Made by a program: the position numbers and the translations under genes. 9,012 nucleotides of DNA from an uncultured bacterium (GTDB lineage Bacteria; Patescibacteria; JAEDAM01; Absconditabacterales; Absconditicoccaceae), in NCBI GenBank assembly GCA_937950065.1, contig CALFEN010000193.1, forward strand, positions 1-9,012, in the 5' to 3' direction. The first letter of the stretch is position 1. Every line of letters starts with the position of its first letter. Below are positions 1-9,012 of the stretch, piece by piece. Below the pieces are notes generated by a model. It did not search any database. It worked only from the letters and a program-made list of their open reading frames with translations, and had not been told where the DNA came from.

Positions 1-1
1 A

Positions 2-1024
2 ATAAAACTTTGAAAAGATGCAAATATATTATTTGAAGAATGCGTAAAGATTAAGAAAGACGAAAAAAGTCATATAAAAGAAGACGAGAAAGTAGAGATT
101 TCCTTTGAAAAAACTGAAATTAATGACCAATTTACTTTTAGGGATATGTATCTGGGGAGGACGTCGTTCCTGCACTCACATATTTCGTGCACAAACTTTT
201 TTAACTGTAGCTGGTACAATTATAATAAAGAAGAAAAAGAAAAACGCCTAAATAAATCAAGTTTATCGTTTTTCTTTACTTGTGGAAGTATCTTTACACC
301 TTTATTTTTATATCTATCCATTCTTTCATGAATGGAGCAAAAATATTGAATAACTATAGAAATAATAGTTCTTTTATTATTTTTGTGAATAATATTTTTA
401 GTATCTAAAATACTCTATCATATTGATATAGCAAATACGAACTTTCAGTGATTTGATGAAAACTTTATATTAAATGATATGTCTAACCCCGACAAAAAAA
501 ACATAAAGGAAGTATCTAAAAACCGAGATTATAAGGCTATGCAAAGAGTATATTGTCAATTTAAAAAAAAATTTGAAGATATGAAAGATTGGCAACTTGC
601 ATGAGATTTCTTTATCGGAGAAATGGAGATGAGAAGAGAATATTTAAAAAAAAATAAATACTCCTTTTTTAACTTTGAACTTTGATTTTTATCACTATAT
701 AGAAGTATTTCTTTTTATTGAGAGAGATTTAAAGATGTAATTGATTTATATTTTTATATGATATTATCTGCATCATGAGTGGTGTTATTATTTTCCCAAA
801 ATCGACCTTTTTATAAAATTGAATTAAATAGAAATATTATAAAAGATCCTTCAAACTACCGAGAAGCATTAAGTTTGACTTTCCGCTCAATGACCTTTCA
901 AAAAGATTCCTGATTTGAAGCTTATTCTTTTGCAGTAAAAAACATTATAACTATAGAGTTCGTTATAGGAGCTATCTTACTATGAATTTTACTACTGGCT
1001 ATTAGGAGGAAATTTAGAAGATAA
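2..1024 (+). CDS. Pentapeptide-repeat multi-pass membrane protein, 5'-truncated by the window edge
   Basis: Open from the first base in frame 2 with TGA=Gly; the last 340 residues and the TAA stop are present, and the start is upstream of the window. Residues about 49-71 (YLGRTSFLHSHISCTNFFNC, then SW) have the every-fifth-residue F/L/I spacing of pentapeptide repeats. Hydrophobic segments lie at about 93-109, 116-141, 247-265 and 315-334. Between them is a soluble block with AGDFFIGEMEMRRE (200-213) and LYRSISFYGERF (232-243). From memory, this block and the basic end (LAIRRKFRR) match a widespread family of pentapeptide-repeat integral membrane proteins whose members carry E-M-R-R and S-G-Y-G-E-R signatures. 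The molecular function of that family is not established; some annotations call it ion-channel-like. In-frame TGA codons, for example at 329-331, would truncate it under the standard code. No terminator follows; it converges on the next gene. Confidence 0.8.
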
Positions 1025-1026
1025 CC

Positions 1027-1671
1027 CTAAAACGCTGTTCCTTCTCAAGTATTATCCTGTTGCAGATTTTGAACTTGTTGAGTATTTCATGTCCCAGAAT
1101 CTTTATGTTTATTTTTTGGAGAAGACAATCCATTCCCAAAACCATTTATTGTATTTATTATAGTATTTATATCTATATTTTCAGTGTCCAAAGATATTTT
1201 TCCATCAGATGATTTGGCGTCTATATTTATTTGTTTTAACTTCTCAACTATCTTATTCAATAGTTCTTCATCTTGACAGGTTATTTGTCATGTTACCTTT
1301 TTTCAATTTTGGGAAAGATTATAAGAGAGTTGTTTCCCATTTATCAAAAAAGTGCTAGAATAAGTCATATTTGAATTTCATGTAATATATGTATTGTGAG
1401 AATCTTCATCAAACATGTTTTGGATGTTATTCATCATCTGATTCTGATCGTTTAACCTCTGCTGCATTTCATATTCAAGTCACGTATTTCATGGATAACT
1501 CTGCACATCTCTTCAATTTTGAGATAATGTGTCAAGTTTGCTCAATAAGATATTGTATTTATTTGAAATAGTATTTTTTTGATACCAAAATGACAAAGCA
1601 AGGAAAAACAATACTAGATTTAAAAATAAAGAAATCCCTATGATAATTGTTATTTTTTTTGAAGCATTCAT
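1027..1671 (-). CDS. Single-pass membrane-anchored protein of unknown function, 214 aa
   Basis: The frame runs from ATG (1671) to TAG (1027-1029) with several internal TGA=Gly codons. The N-terminus is MNASKK followed by a strong hydrophobic helix at about residues 7-28. It has no signal-peptidase site or lipobox cysteine I can see, so it is probably an uncleaved anchor with the rest outside the membrane. Residues about 32-85 are polar and helical, rich in Gln, Asn and Met, and could form a short coiled coil. The middle (about 90-160) holds a mixed region with one Cys (QITCQDEELL). The C-terminal tail is low-complexity, rich in Asn, Gln, Ser and Gly. I recognise no family; a pilin-like or envelope accessory role would be a guess. 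It has its own upstream promoter and is divergent from the large coiled-coil gene. Confidence 0.8.
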
Positions 1672-1726
1672 TTTAAATAATTTAAAATATAAATTCTAAA
1701 CAGATAATTTATAAAAATGCAAAAAT

Positions 1727-1754
1727 ATTATATATATTTTAAAAGCATTTTCAA
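1727..1754 (-). promoter_or_regulatory. Candidate sigma70-type promoter for the 214-aa membrane protein
   Basis: On the minus strand there is a -35-like TTGAAA (1749-1754), a 16-bp spacer and a perfect -10 TATAAT (1727-1732). Transcription would start near 1720, giving a leader of about 50 nt. The surroundings are very AT-rich, so chance matches are possible. Confidence 0.5.
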
Positions 1755-1820
1755 TATCTTCCTTCTTACTTTGAGCATATAAAGATAGTTTTTTTGGAAC
1801 TAATTCAAAGCTTTTTTCTC

Positions 1821-1848
1821 TTGACAATAAAAGATTTTTGAATATAAA
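1821..1848 (+). promoter_or_regulatory. Strong sigma70-type promoter for the 876-aa coiled-coil gene
   Basis: A consensus -35 TTGACA (1821-1826) is followed by a 16-bp spacer and TATAAA (1843-1848). The predicted start is near 1855, leaving a leader of roughly 34 nt before the ATG at 1889. This is the best -35 match seen in the window. Confidence 0.65.
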
Positions 1849-1888
1849 CCAGCAAATTCAAGTTTTATATTTTTTACCCTCAAAAAAA

Positions 1889-4519
1889 ATGAATTACAAT
1901 GTATGAGCAAACAGTTGAGGATGAGTTCCTCATTTGGAAACAAAAAATACTTGAAACCTATTTGAAATCATCAAAGAAGTTATTCCACTTTTGGAAGATG
2001 GGAAACCTGATAAGACAGCACTCGCCTATTTTGATAAAAACAGAGAAAAAAAGGATTCTTGAAGACGAAAAAATTATTGATGATGGATGAGTTATATAGA
2101 ATACAAAATAACAAAGCCAGCAAATATAAATTATATATCAAAGGATTGAAAAGAATTTTCCGGTATATATCCGCAATCAATAACAGTATTGGAAGACGGT
2201 CAAATAATAATACAACTCAAAATCCAAAGTGAAAAATGAAGTACTACAAAATTTTCAATTAAATGCAACGATATTCAAGAATTGCACAACATTGTAAGTA
2301 CCCAAGAATTCAAATCTCCTACATTTTCTATGGATCCTAGCAAAAATAATAAAACCTTACTATGAATGGAATGAGTAATCCATGAATTCTTATGAAGATT
2401 CCAAGAAGCAGATTTTAGAAACTTAAAGGACACAAGGATATTATGATTATTGAGAGGAGATGATAACCCTCACAAATTGATTAGACCAACAATGTTAAGG
2501 AGCTATCCAGCGTTTAGCAGTAATGTGAAATGATATAATGATAATTCTAAAAAAGCTTATTTATACCGAAAAGCATTACAAAACTTTGAAACTCTTATAC
2601 TTGAGCTAATAGAAAAATTAAAGACAGAAAACTATCAAGAATGAATAAAACACTTTATGGAAAACTTTTGGGAAAAGAATTGATTAAACGATATAATAAA
2701 AACAAGTCCAGAACTACTACCAAAAGAACAAAAACAAGATAAAGCAAGACAGCAAAGACATTGGTTTATTTATGGACTATTTAATATAATTAGACAGACA
2801 AATAGCAATATAAATCCTGTATTAAAGATAAGAGCAATAAAAATATTATCCACAATGGATAGGCAATCAAATAAAAACATGATAACGATTTTGAAGAAAC
2901 AATGATTTGATTTTGATTCTATGAGAAATCCAACCACAAATCCAAATGAGATAAAAAGCCATTTTGTATACACTAATTGAAAACATCTAAACGCACAATT
3001 TTCAGCTACAAATATTATAAGAGCTTTCAAAAATTCAAGTAATTACCCACTCCTGGATATTGCACTCTCTCTATTATCAACAGAAGAGTTTTATAAAGTA
3101 TGAATGGAAATATTAAATCTGCTTGCAGATGATAATTATAGAAATACAGCTTGTCAGGCAGTATGAATGCAACCTATCTGATATACCGATTCAAGAACCT
3201 TAACAATAGATGCAAGCAAAATAAATAGAAATGTAATATTGAAACACGAAGAACTTATAGCAAGCCTATTGGCAGCAGAAAATGATAAGGCAGCTATGGC
3301 AGAAGAACTTAAGATGTTTAGGGAAAAATTGGAAGAAGCTAGATCTAAAATAGATGAACTTCAAAAATCTATTGAAAGTACAAACAAAGAAATGATAAGG
3401 ATTAGTGCAGAAAATGCTAAATTAAGAAAACAAAAAACTACTCCTGTCGCACCTAGCACTCCTATTGTAAACCCTCTGCAAAAATCATTAGAAGAGAAAA
3501 CAGCGGAAATTGAAAGATTAAAAAAACGAATAGATGGACTAAATAAAAATTTTGAAATTCTTGAAGCAACAAAAAATGGAGAGATTTCAAATCTTAAACA
3601 ACAAATATCCGAATTAAGCACATTAACAAATGATGCAAACCAGTTGATGTCTTGACTAAACCAAGATATAGCTGAATTGAGAACAGAAAAAAACACTCTT
3701 GCAGAAAACAATGAATGATTAAGAAACGAAAATGAATGATTGAGATCTCAAATTGGTAAAAAAATATCAAATGTTCTTTGATGATTGTTTTGAAGAAAAG
3801 CAAAGGAAGATATGGTAAAAGAAACTCCTTTACAAAAATCATTTAGATTGCTCAATATGAATGCTGATACTATATGCAGATTTGAGAAAGCTGATAGAGA
3901 AACTAAAATATCATGATTAAGAAGGCTTTTGAGTCTGCATAGAATGTTTTTGGAAAAGACTTCAGAATTAAAGATTTTCCCTAAATTTCTTGCTGCTGTA
4001 AATATTATTGCGGATCATTATCAATTGGATAAATTTGTATCAGAGGATGCTGAAAAACTTCCAATAGAGATAGCTCTTGAGAAAATTTGAATTGTATGAA
4101 ATTTGAGGGATAAATTTGAAAAAGCAAATAAAAAAACTCAATCTTTAGTACTTCAGAGATTATTAATATTAAACAACGATTTGTCTCAAAAAAAATCTAA
4201 ACAATGATATCCTTTGGAACTACTTGAAGCTGTAAACATTATCACAGCAAAGTATGGATTACCTGATATTACAATAGGTATAAATAAAACAGAAAAAGAA
4301 TCAGCAGTGGACAAGGCGTTTGAAGTATTAGGTATGGCCTGACCTCTAAAAGAAAATTTTCAAAGGCAACCTTTGCAAAGGACATTAGTAAGTATTGTAA
4401 ATTTTTATAAAATGACAAACCATACTGATTTTTGAAATTCTCGTGATGTTATGAATGAAAAAATAGATGCTGCAAATTTTTTATGTGACCATTACTGATT
4501 GAAAAAGTTAGCAGCTTAA
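1889..4519 (+). CDS. Large coiled-coil protein with three C-terminal ~70-aa repeats, unknown function, 876 aa
   Basis: A single frame runs from ATG 1889 to TAA 4517-4519 only if TGA is Gly. The ATG is the first in frame, about 34 nt below a consensus promoter; no Shine-Dalgarno is visible. No signal peptide or membrane segment is seen, so it is probably cytoplasmic. The N-terminus (1-65) is glycine-rich then charged. Residues about 68-130 look beta-rich, and 150-450 are mainly helical. Residues about 451-622 are heptad-like coiled coil, broken by a Pro/Thr stretch at 517-531 and ending in two copies of E-G-L-R. A basic linker with LGGLFGRK (630-637) follows. Residues 647-717, 725-794 and 806-876 are three diverged copies of one helical unit; each has a hydrophobic start, an F-E-K-like motif, an L-R-R-L-like motif, and A-x-N-I-I/F-L then Y-x-L near its end. 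I recognise no family. A structural, scaffold or surface-organising role is only inference. Confidence 0.85.
3827..4519 (+). repeat. Three diverged tandem protein repeats (residues 647-717, 725-794, 806-876) within the large gene
   Basis: Aligning the three copies by eye gives shared positions. Near the start are L-N-M / I-G-I / L-G-M. Next are CRFEKA / DKFEKA / ENFQRQ, then LRRLLSL / LQRLLIL / SIVNFYK. Near the end are AAVNIIADHYQL / EAVNIITAKYGL / DAANFLCDHYGL. Each unit is about 70 residues, with a start-to-start period of about 78-81. The DNA has diverged, so this is an old intragenic duplication rather than a recent DNA repeat. Confidence 0.75.
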
Positions 4520-4544
4520 AAATATCAATCTAAAAAATATTTAC

Positions 4545-4572
4545 TTGAATTCTTACAAAAAATAGATATTAT
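4545..4572 (+). promoter_or_regulatory. Candidate promoter for the dipeptidase lipoprotein gene
   Basis: TTGAAT (4545-4550), a 16-bp spacer and TATTAT (4567-4572) lie in the 82-nt gap after the large gene. The predicted start near 4579 gives a leader of about 23 nt. No convincing terminator separates the genes, so read-through co-transcription is also possible. Confidence 0.4.
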
Positions 4573-4601
4573 TTTTAAATTTATTATTTAAATAAAAATT
4601 A

Positions 4602-5714
4602 ATGAAAATAAAAAATTTTATCGTAGCAACCTTGATAGGTGCAGGAACACTGTTTTTGGCTTGATGCGAACTTGTGCCGACTACCAGTCATTATTCAAAA
4701 TCCATTATAGGGAAATACCAAACTACAGATGGAGAAAGTTTTTTGATAAGAGAATATGCTAGCGGACTTCAACTCCTCTACTCTGGTAACGATTTCAACA
4801 AACCAGCAGAATCTATCTATTTTTTCAAATCTATATTCAAAGTATACCCTATCAAAACTTTGAGTGGGAACAATTTCGAATTTGTATGAAATAACGACTT
4901 TGATCTAACAGGATTTGACTGCAAAGAAGATTGAAATGGAAACTACACAGAATGCGATTTGTGAAACAAAATATTCAAAAGAAACCTATTCCCTTCAGAA
5001 AGTTGACAAACTTTCAAGATCACTCCTATCAAATCTATTGAAGAAGTAAGGCAGGAAGCTATGAACGCTACTCCTCCAGTAGAAAATTGAGAATTTTTAA
5101 CATCTGACTTGGTAGAACTAAAAGATATTTATACATGATTCAAGCTTGATATAAAATATGCTACCACTGATAACTTTATGTGAGAGCAAATGTATACTCA
5201 AGCCAGAGCATTTTTACAAAGACCAGCAGCAGAAGCACTAATAAAAACTGCTGAGCAATTAAAACTGCTTTGATACGGCGTTGTAATATATGATGCATAT
5301 AGACCTTGGACAGTAACCAAAATGTTTTGGGATAGTACTCCCGATGCTCAAAAAAACTTTGTTGCCGACCCTAGCAAAGGCTCCAGACACAATCGTGGTG
5401 GTGCTGTAGATATATGACTTTATGATCTATCAAACTGACAAATCATAGAAATGCCTTCCTGATATGACGAATTCTCTGAAAGAGCTTATCCGAGCTATCC
5501 AGGTGGAAATACTAAAGCACGCTGGCATAGAGATTTGATGAGATATTACATGGAAAACAACTGATTTACAGTTAATGACGACGAACGATGGCATTTTGAC
5601 TTCCAGTGATGGGAAAAATATCCTATAAACAATGTTGAATTTGATAAAATACCAAAACCAGAGTTGGAAAAAGAATTCGGTCAAAAAGTAGAAATATTAA
5701 AACAAGATAAATAA
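4602..5714 (+). CDS. VanX/DdpX-type D-alanyl-D-alanine dipeptidase, lipoprotein (peptidase M15D), 370 aa
   Basis: Zn-dependent hydrolysis of D-Ala-D-Ala is the expected reaction. Residues 1-22 form a lipoprotein signal (MKIKNF, hydrophobic stretch, FLAGC) with Cys22 as lipidation site; Gly21 is a TGA codon. Residues about 23-165 are a polar, probably beta-rich extension I do not recognise. The catalytic domain begins near 165 with the family motif IKYATTDNF (184-192), then YDAYRP with Arg234, SRHNRGGAVD with His263 and Asp270, and ERWHFDF with Glu328 and His331. By family knowledge His263, Asp270 and His331 bind zinc and Glu328 is the catalytic base. The H-to-D (7), H-to-E (65) and E-to-H (3) spacings equal those of VanX (H116, D123, E181, H184). 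VanX itself is about 200 aa, so the extra length is the signal and N-terminal extension. No vanH, vanA, vanR or vanS neighbours are present, so a housekeeping wall-recycling or scavenging role outside the membrane is more likely than vancomycin resistance. A hairpin terminator follows directly. Confidence 0.9.
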
Positions 5715-5715
5715 T

Positions 5716-5753
5716 AAAAAAAAGCATTGCCTCAATAAGCAATGCTTTTTTAT
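5716..5753. terminator. Bidirectional intrinsic terminator between convergent genes
   Basis: GCATTGC (5724-5730) and GCAATGC (5739-5745) form a perfect stem with an 8-nt loop, extended by an A-run on the left and a T-run on the right. Read from either strand the stem is followed by a U-tract, so it can terminate the dipeptidase gene (+) and the 190-aa gene (-). It starts 2 bp after the + stop codon and its right edge touches the - stop codon. Confidence 0.85.
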
Positions 5754-6325
5754 TATATTTTAAGATTCCCTTTTTTATACTGATTCTTGAGATGTTCAAG
5801 CTGCTCTCTAGAAGACATATGTCCAAACGATTTAAAATTCTTGATATCTGACGGGGTCTGTCATGTTATCATTGTTTTTTGAGCTAATTTTTTATTTTGA
5901 TTGGCTTCATCATTCTGTTCATCAAACTTAATCATCTTATAAGCTAACTCTCGGGACATTCAAGGATTTTTTGAAGTAATTTCCTGTATTTGTTCAAAAT
6001 ATCATGAACTATCAGGATATTTTTTTTCAAGATTTCTCTGATTAGCATAAACATAAGGATTAAATTTTTCATCTTCTATTCCAAATTCCTGAAATCTAGA
6101 TTTTAATGTTTCTGCTTCTTTCCTAGCCTCATTTCTTTGATGAAGTATCTTTGCAAATCTTTTTGAGGTAGAATCGGTAGAAAAGGCTTCTTCAAAGTTA
6201 AATCACTCTTCTTCCGGATTGTCTAAATCTATAACCTGATCTATAAGTCATGGAATGTCTTCATAAGACTCTGTTATTTCCTCCAAATCTTGTTGAGGAG
6301 TTTCTAATTCTTCATTTTCAAGCAT
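5753..6325 (-). CDS. Acidic, helical hypothetical protein, 190 aa
   Basis: The frame runs from ATG (6325) to TAA (5753-5755) and contains five TGA=Gly codons. The protein is soluble, with no signal or membrane segment. Residues 1-50 are strongly acidic (many Glu and Asp). Residues about 52-85 are a charged amphipathic helix (SKRFAKILHQRNEARKEAET), and the rest is polar and helical. The C-terminus (about 150-190) becomes basic and carries TPSDIKNF, MSSREQLEHLKNQYKKG. I do not recognise a family. The acidic N-terminus with a basic C-terminal tail loosely recalls phage scaffold-like proteins, but no phage genes are nearby, so I do not assign that. A good promoter lies upstream and the shared terminator downstream, suggesting a monocistronic gene. 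Confidence 0.8.
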
Positions 6326-6645
6326 TTTATTTTTATTTTAATTATAAAATTTTTATATAATAATTATTGATTATCGACAATAACCGTAATGATTTTCACT
6401 AATTTTTTATCTATAAAATCATTGAGAATTTATCCCCAAATCTTCGTTATATTCTAATTTAGAATAACAAAAAAATCTTTTAACTTTAGATTTAAATTTT
6501 TTTTGAAAAAGAAATAAAGTACTTTTCGAAAATTATAAAATCTTACCTTTAATATTATTTTGTATGAGGATTATCTGGAATTATATATATACAAAAAGTA
6601 AAATCAAGTGAATATAAAAAAATCAATTTTTTGAAGTATCGTCAC
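6326..6645. other. AT-rich non-coding stretch with a small hairpin
   Basis: No open frame of useful length was found on either strand, even with TGA=Gly. Besides the promoter at its left end, it holds an inverted repeat at 6446-6468: ATTCTA and TAGAAT arms around a 3-nt loop, extended by GTT/AAC across a 2-nt bulge. No T-run follows the hairpin, so it does not look like a simple terminator. An A-run/T-run pair at about 6619-6636 could weakly terminate the 137-aa gene. No tRNA or known RNA fold was recognised. Confidence 0.45.
6352..6380 (-). promoter_or_regulatory. Candidate promoter for the 190-aa gene
   Basis: On the minus strand TTGTCG (6375-6380), a 17-bp spacer and TATAAA (6352-6357) are followed by an A/T-only leader of about 20 nt to the ATG at 6325. 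No Shine-Dalgarno is present in that leader. Confidence 0.5.
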
Positions 6646-7059
6646 TTAATTAATCAATTTTTCAGCTATAGTGCTCAATCATTTTGATATATCATCAAAC
6701 GAAGATTGCGATTCTTGAAAAATGCCTCTCAACTGTGGATCTAGTTTAGAATCTTTTAGTAGATCTCATATACGAGCAAATATCTTTAACAATAAATTAT
6801 GTGTCTTGGCAAAATCTTGTGACTGTACAGCCTTTTCAAATTCTATGAAGATATCTTCAAAGTCTTTAGATTCTTTTACAAACTTAAATAATTCAGAAGT
6901 TTCTATATATATAAATATATTCACAGAAAAATGTGCATGATTTAGTGATAAAGCAGAAGTTATTTCTGCGGCTTTCTTCTGGACAAGATTTTTTAACCCA
7001 TTAATCTGTTCTAAAAAAGAGACACAGTCTAATTGAGGATAATGGCATACGTCAGTCAT
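6646..7059 (-). CDS. Small helical hypothetical protein, 137 aa
   Basis: The frame runs from ATG (7057-7059) to TAA (6646-6648); two in-frame TGA codons, one at 6766-6768, are read as Gly. The protein is predicted mostly alpha-helical: an N-terminal part with two Cys (MTDVCHYPQLDCVSF), a heptad-like helix (LEQINGLKNLVQKKAAEI), then a hydrophobic strand-like segment (FSVNIFIYI). Acidic-amphipathic helices follow (ELFKFVKESKDFEDIFIEFE and onward to the end). It has no clear signal peptide. The hydrophobic segment is short for a membrane span, so a soluble protein is likeliest. I recognise no family. It has its own candidate promoter and is separated from both neighbours by more than 240 bp. Confidence 0.75.
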
Positions 7060-7092
7060 TTTTATTATAACATAAACTAAATAAATATTAAA

Positions 7093-7120
7093 TATATATT
7101 TATCTACACACTAAAGTCAA
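7093..7120 (-). promoter_or_regulatory. Candidate promoter for the 137-aa gene
   Basis: TTGACT (7115-7120), a 16-bp spacer and TATATA (7093-7098) on the minus strand give a start near 7086 and a leader of about 27 nt. A second TATAAT (7064-7069) sits only 4 nt before the ATG; that is slightly too close for a normal -10 but would give a nearly leaderless message if used. Confidence 0.45.
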
Positions 7121-7237
7121 TATGAATATTTATATTAATCTATCTTTTATATAAACAATAAATAAGAATTTCACTTTTTTTAAATACAAGAAATTCTCTA
7201 TAAACTAAGAAGAATCTTTTTAAAACTTCAAAAAAAT

Positions 7238-7265
7238 AAGCAAATTACTTTAAAGTAATTTGCTT
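7238..7265 (-). terminator. Perfect 28-bp palindrome, probable terminator of the helicase gene
   Basis: Arms AAGCAAATTACTTT and AAAGTAATTTGCTT (7238-7265) pair perfectly with no unpaired centre. It lies about 35 bp past the helicase stop. On the minus strand it is followed by TTTTTT-rich sequence (7231-7237), which fits an intrinsic terminator for leftward transcription. A perfect palindrome of this size could also be a protein-binding site. Confidence 0.65.
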
Positions 7266-7300
7266 AAATATTTATTAGAGGTAAAAAGTTTTAAAAACTT

Positions 7301-9007
<1,707 letters not shown>

Positions 9008-9012
9008 AGTTT

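Noticed and set aside
1899..2090. A 63-codon plus-strand open frame starting ATG at 1899
   Set aside because: It overlaps the N-terminus of the 876-aa gene in another frame; the longer frame starting at 1889 continues without a stop for 2.6 kb under TGA=Gly and has a promoter.
2846..2854. Perfect DnaA-box sequence TTATCCACA, with a near match TTATCTACA at about 7100-7108
   Set aside because: The perfect copy is isolated and inside a coding region; there is no cluster of boxes, dnaA/dnaN neighbour or unwinding element, so an origin is not supported.
3239..3655. A separate 138-aa coiled-coil gene
   Set aside because: It is in the same frame as the 876-aa gene and is bounded only by TGA codons, which are Gly here; it is the coiled-coil segment of that protein.
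3361..3842. Minus-strand frames opposite the coiled-coil region
   Set aside because: They are antisense shadows of a low-complexity Glu/Lys/Leu-rich coding region, rich in Phe and Ile, with no promoter or recognisable domain.
4602..5714. Vancomycin-resistance determinant
   Set aside because: Only the VanX-like activity is present; there is no ligase, dehydrogenase or two-component system in the window, and the lipoprotein form differs from VanX.
5753..6325. Phage scaffold protein, hinting at a prophage
   Set aside because: The resemblance is only in charge distribution; no capsid, portal, terminase or integrase gene is nearby.

Overview
The window is AT-rich bacterial DNA that only makes sense if UGA is read as glycine (genetic code 25). 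Read with the standard code, almost every reading frame breaks into 60-140 codon pieces. With TGA=Gly the pieces join into seven intact genes that cover most of the window. The TGA codons fall on invariant glycines, for example in the helicase P-loop and in a lipoprotein lipobox, while TGG still encodes Trp. Genes end in TAA or TAG only. This points to Absconditabacteria (SR1) or Gracilibacteria in the Patescibacteria/CPR; I cannot separate the two from this window.

Layout. (1) 2-1024 (+): the C-terminal 340 residues of a pentapeptide-repeat membrane protein; its start lies outside the window. (2) 1027-1671 (-): a 214-aa single-pass membrane-anchored protein, convergent with gene 1, with only 2 bp between the stop codons. 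(3) 1672-1888: a divergent promoter region. (4) 1889-4519 (+): an 876-aa protein of unknown function with a central coiled coil and three diverged ~70-residue repeats at the C-terminus. (5) 4602-5714 (+): a lipoprotein with a VanX-type D-Ala-D-Ala dipeptidase domain, with its own candidate promoter. (6) 5716-5753: a hairpin terminator shared with the convergent 190-aa gene at 5753-6325 (-). (7) 6326-6645: an AT-rich non-coding stretch. (8) 6646-7059 (-): a 137-aa helical protein. (9) 7060-7300: a non-coding stretch with a promoter and a perfect 28-bp palindrome that looks like the helicase terminator. (10) 7301-9007 (-): a complete DeaD/CsdA-like DEAD-box RNA helicase with a DbpA-type RNA-binding tail.

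The genes do not form an obvious pathway or operon. Most have a plausible sigma70-type promoter of their own. No start is preceded by a recognisable Shine-Dalgarno sequence; the leaders are A/T runs. The dipeptidase fits cell-wall fragment processing or scavenging, and the helicase fits RNA or ribosome remodelling. The large coiled-coil repeat protein is the best candidate for something undescribed. I saw no mobile element, CRISPR array, tRNA or rRNA.
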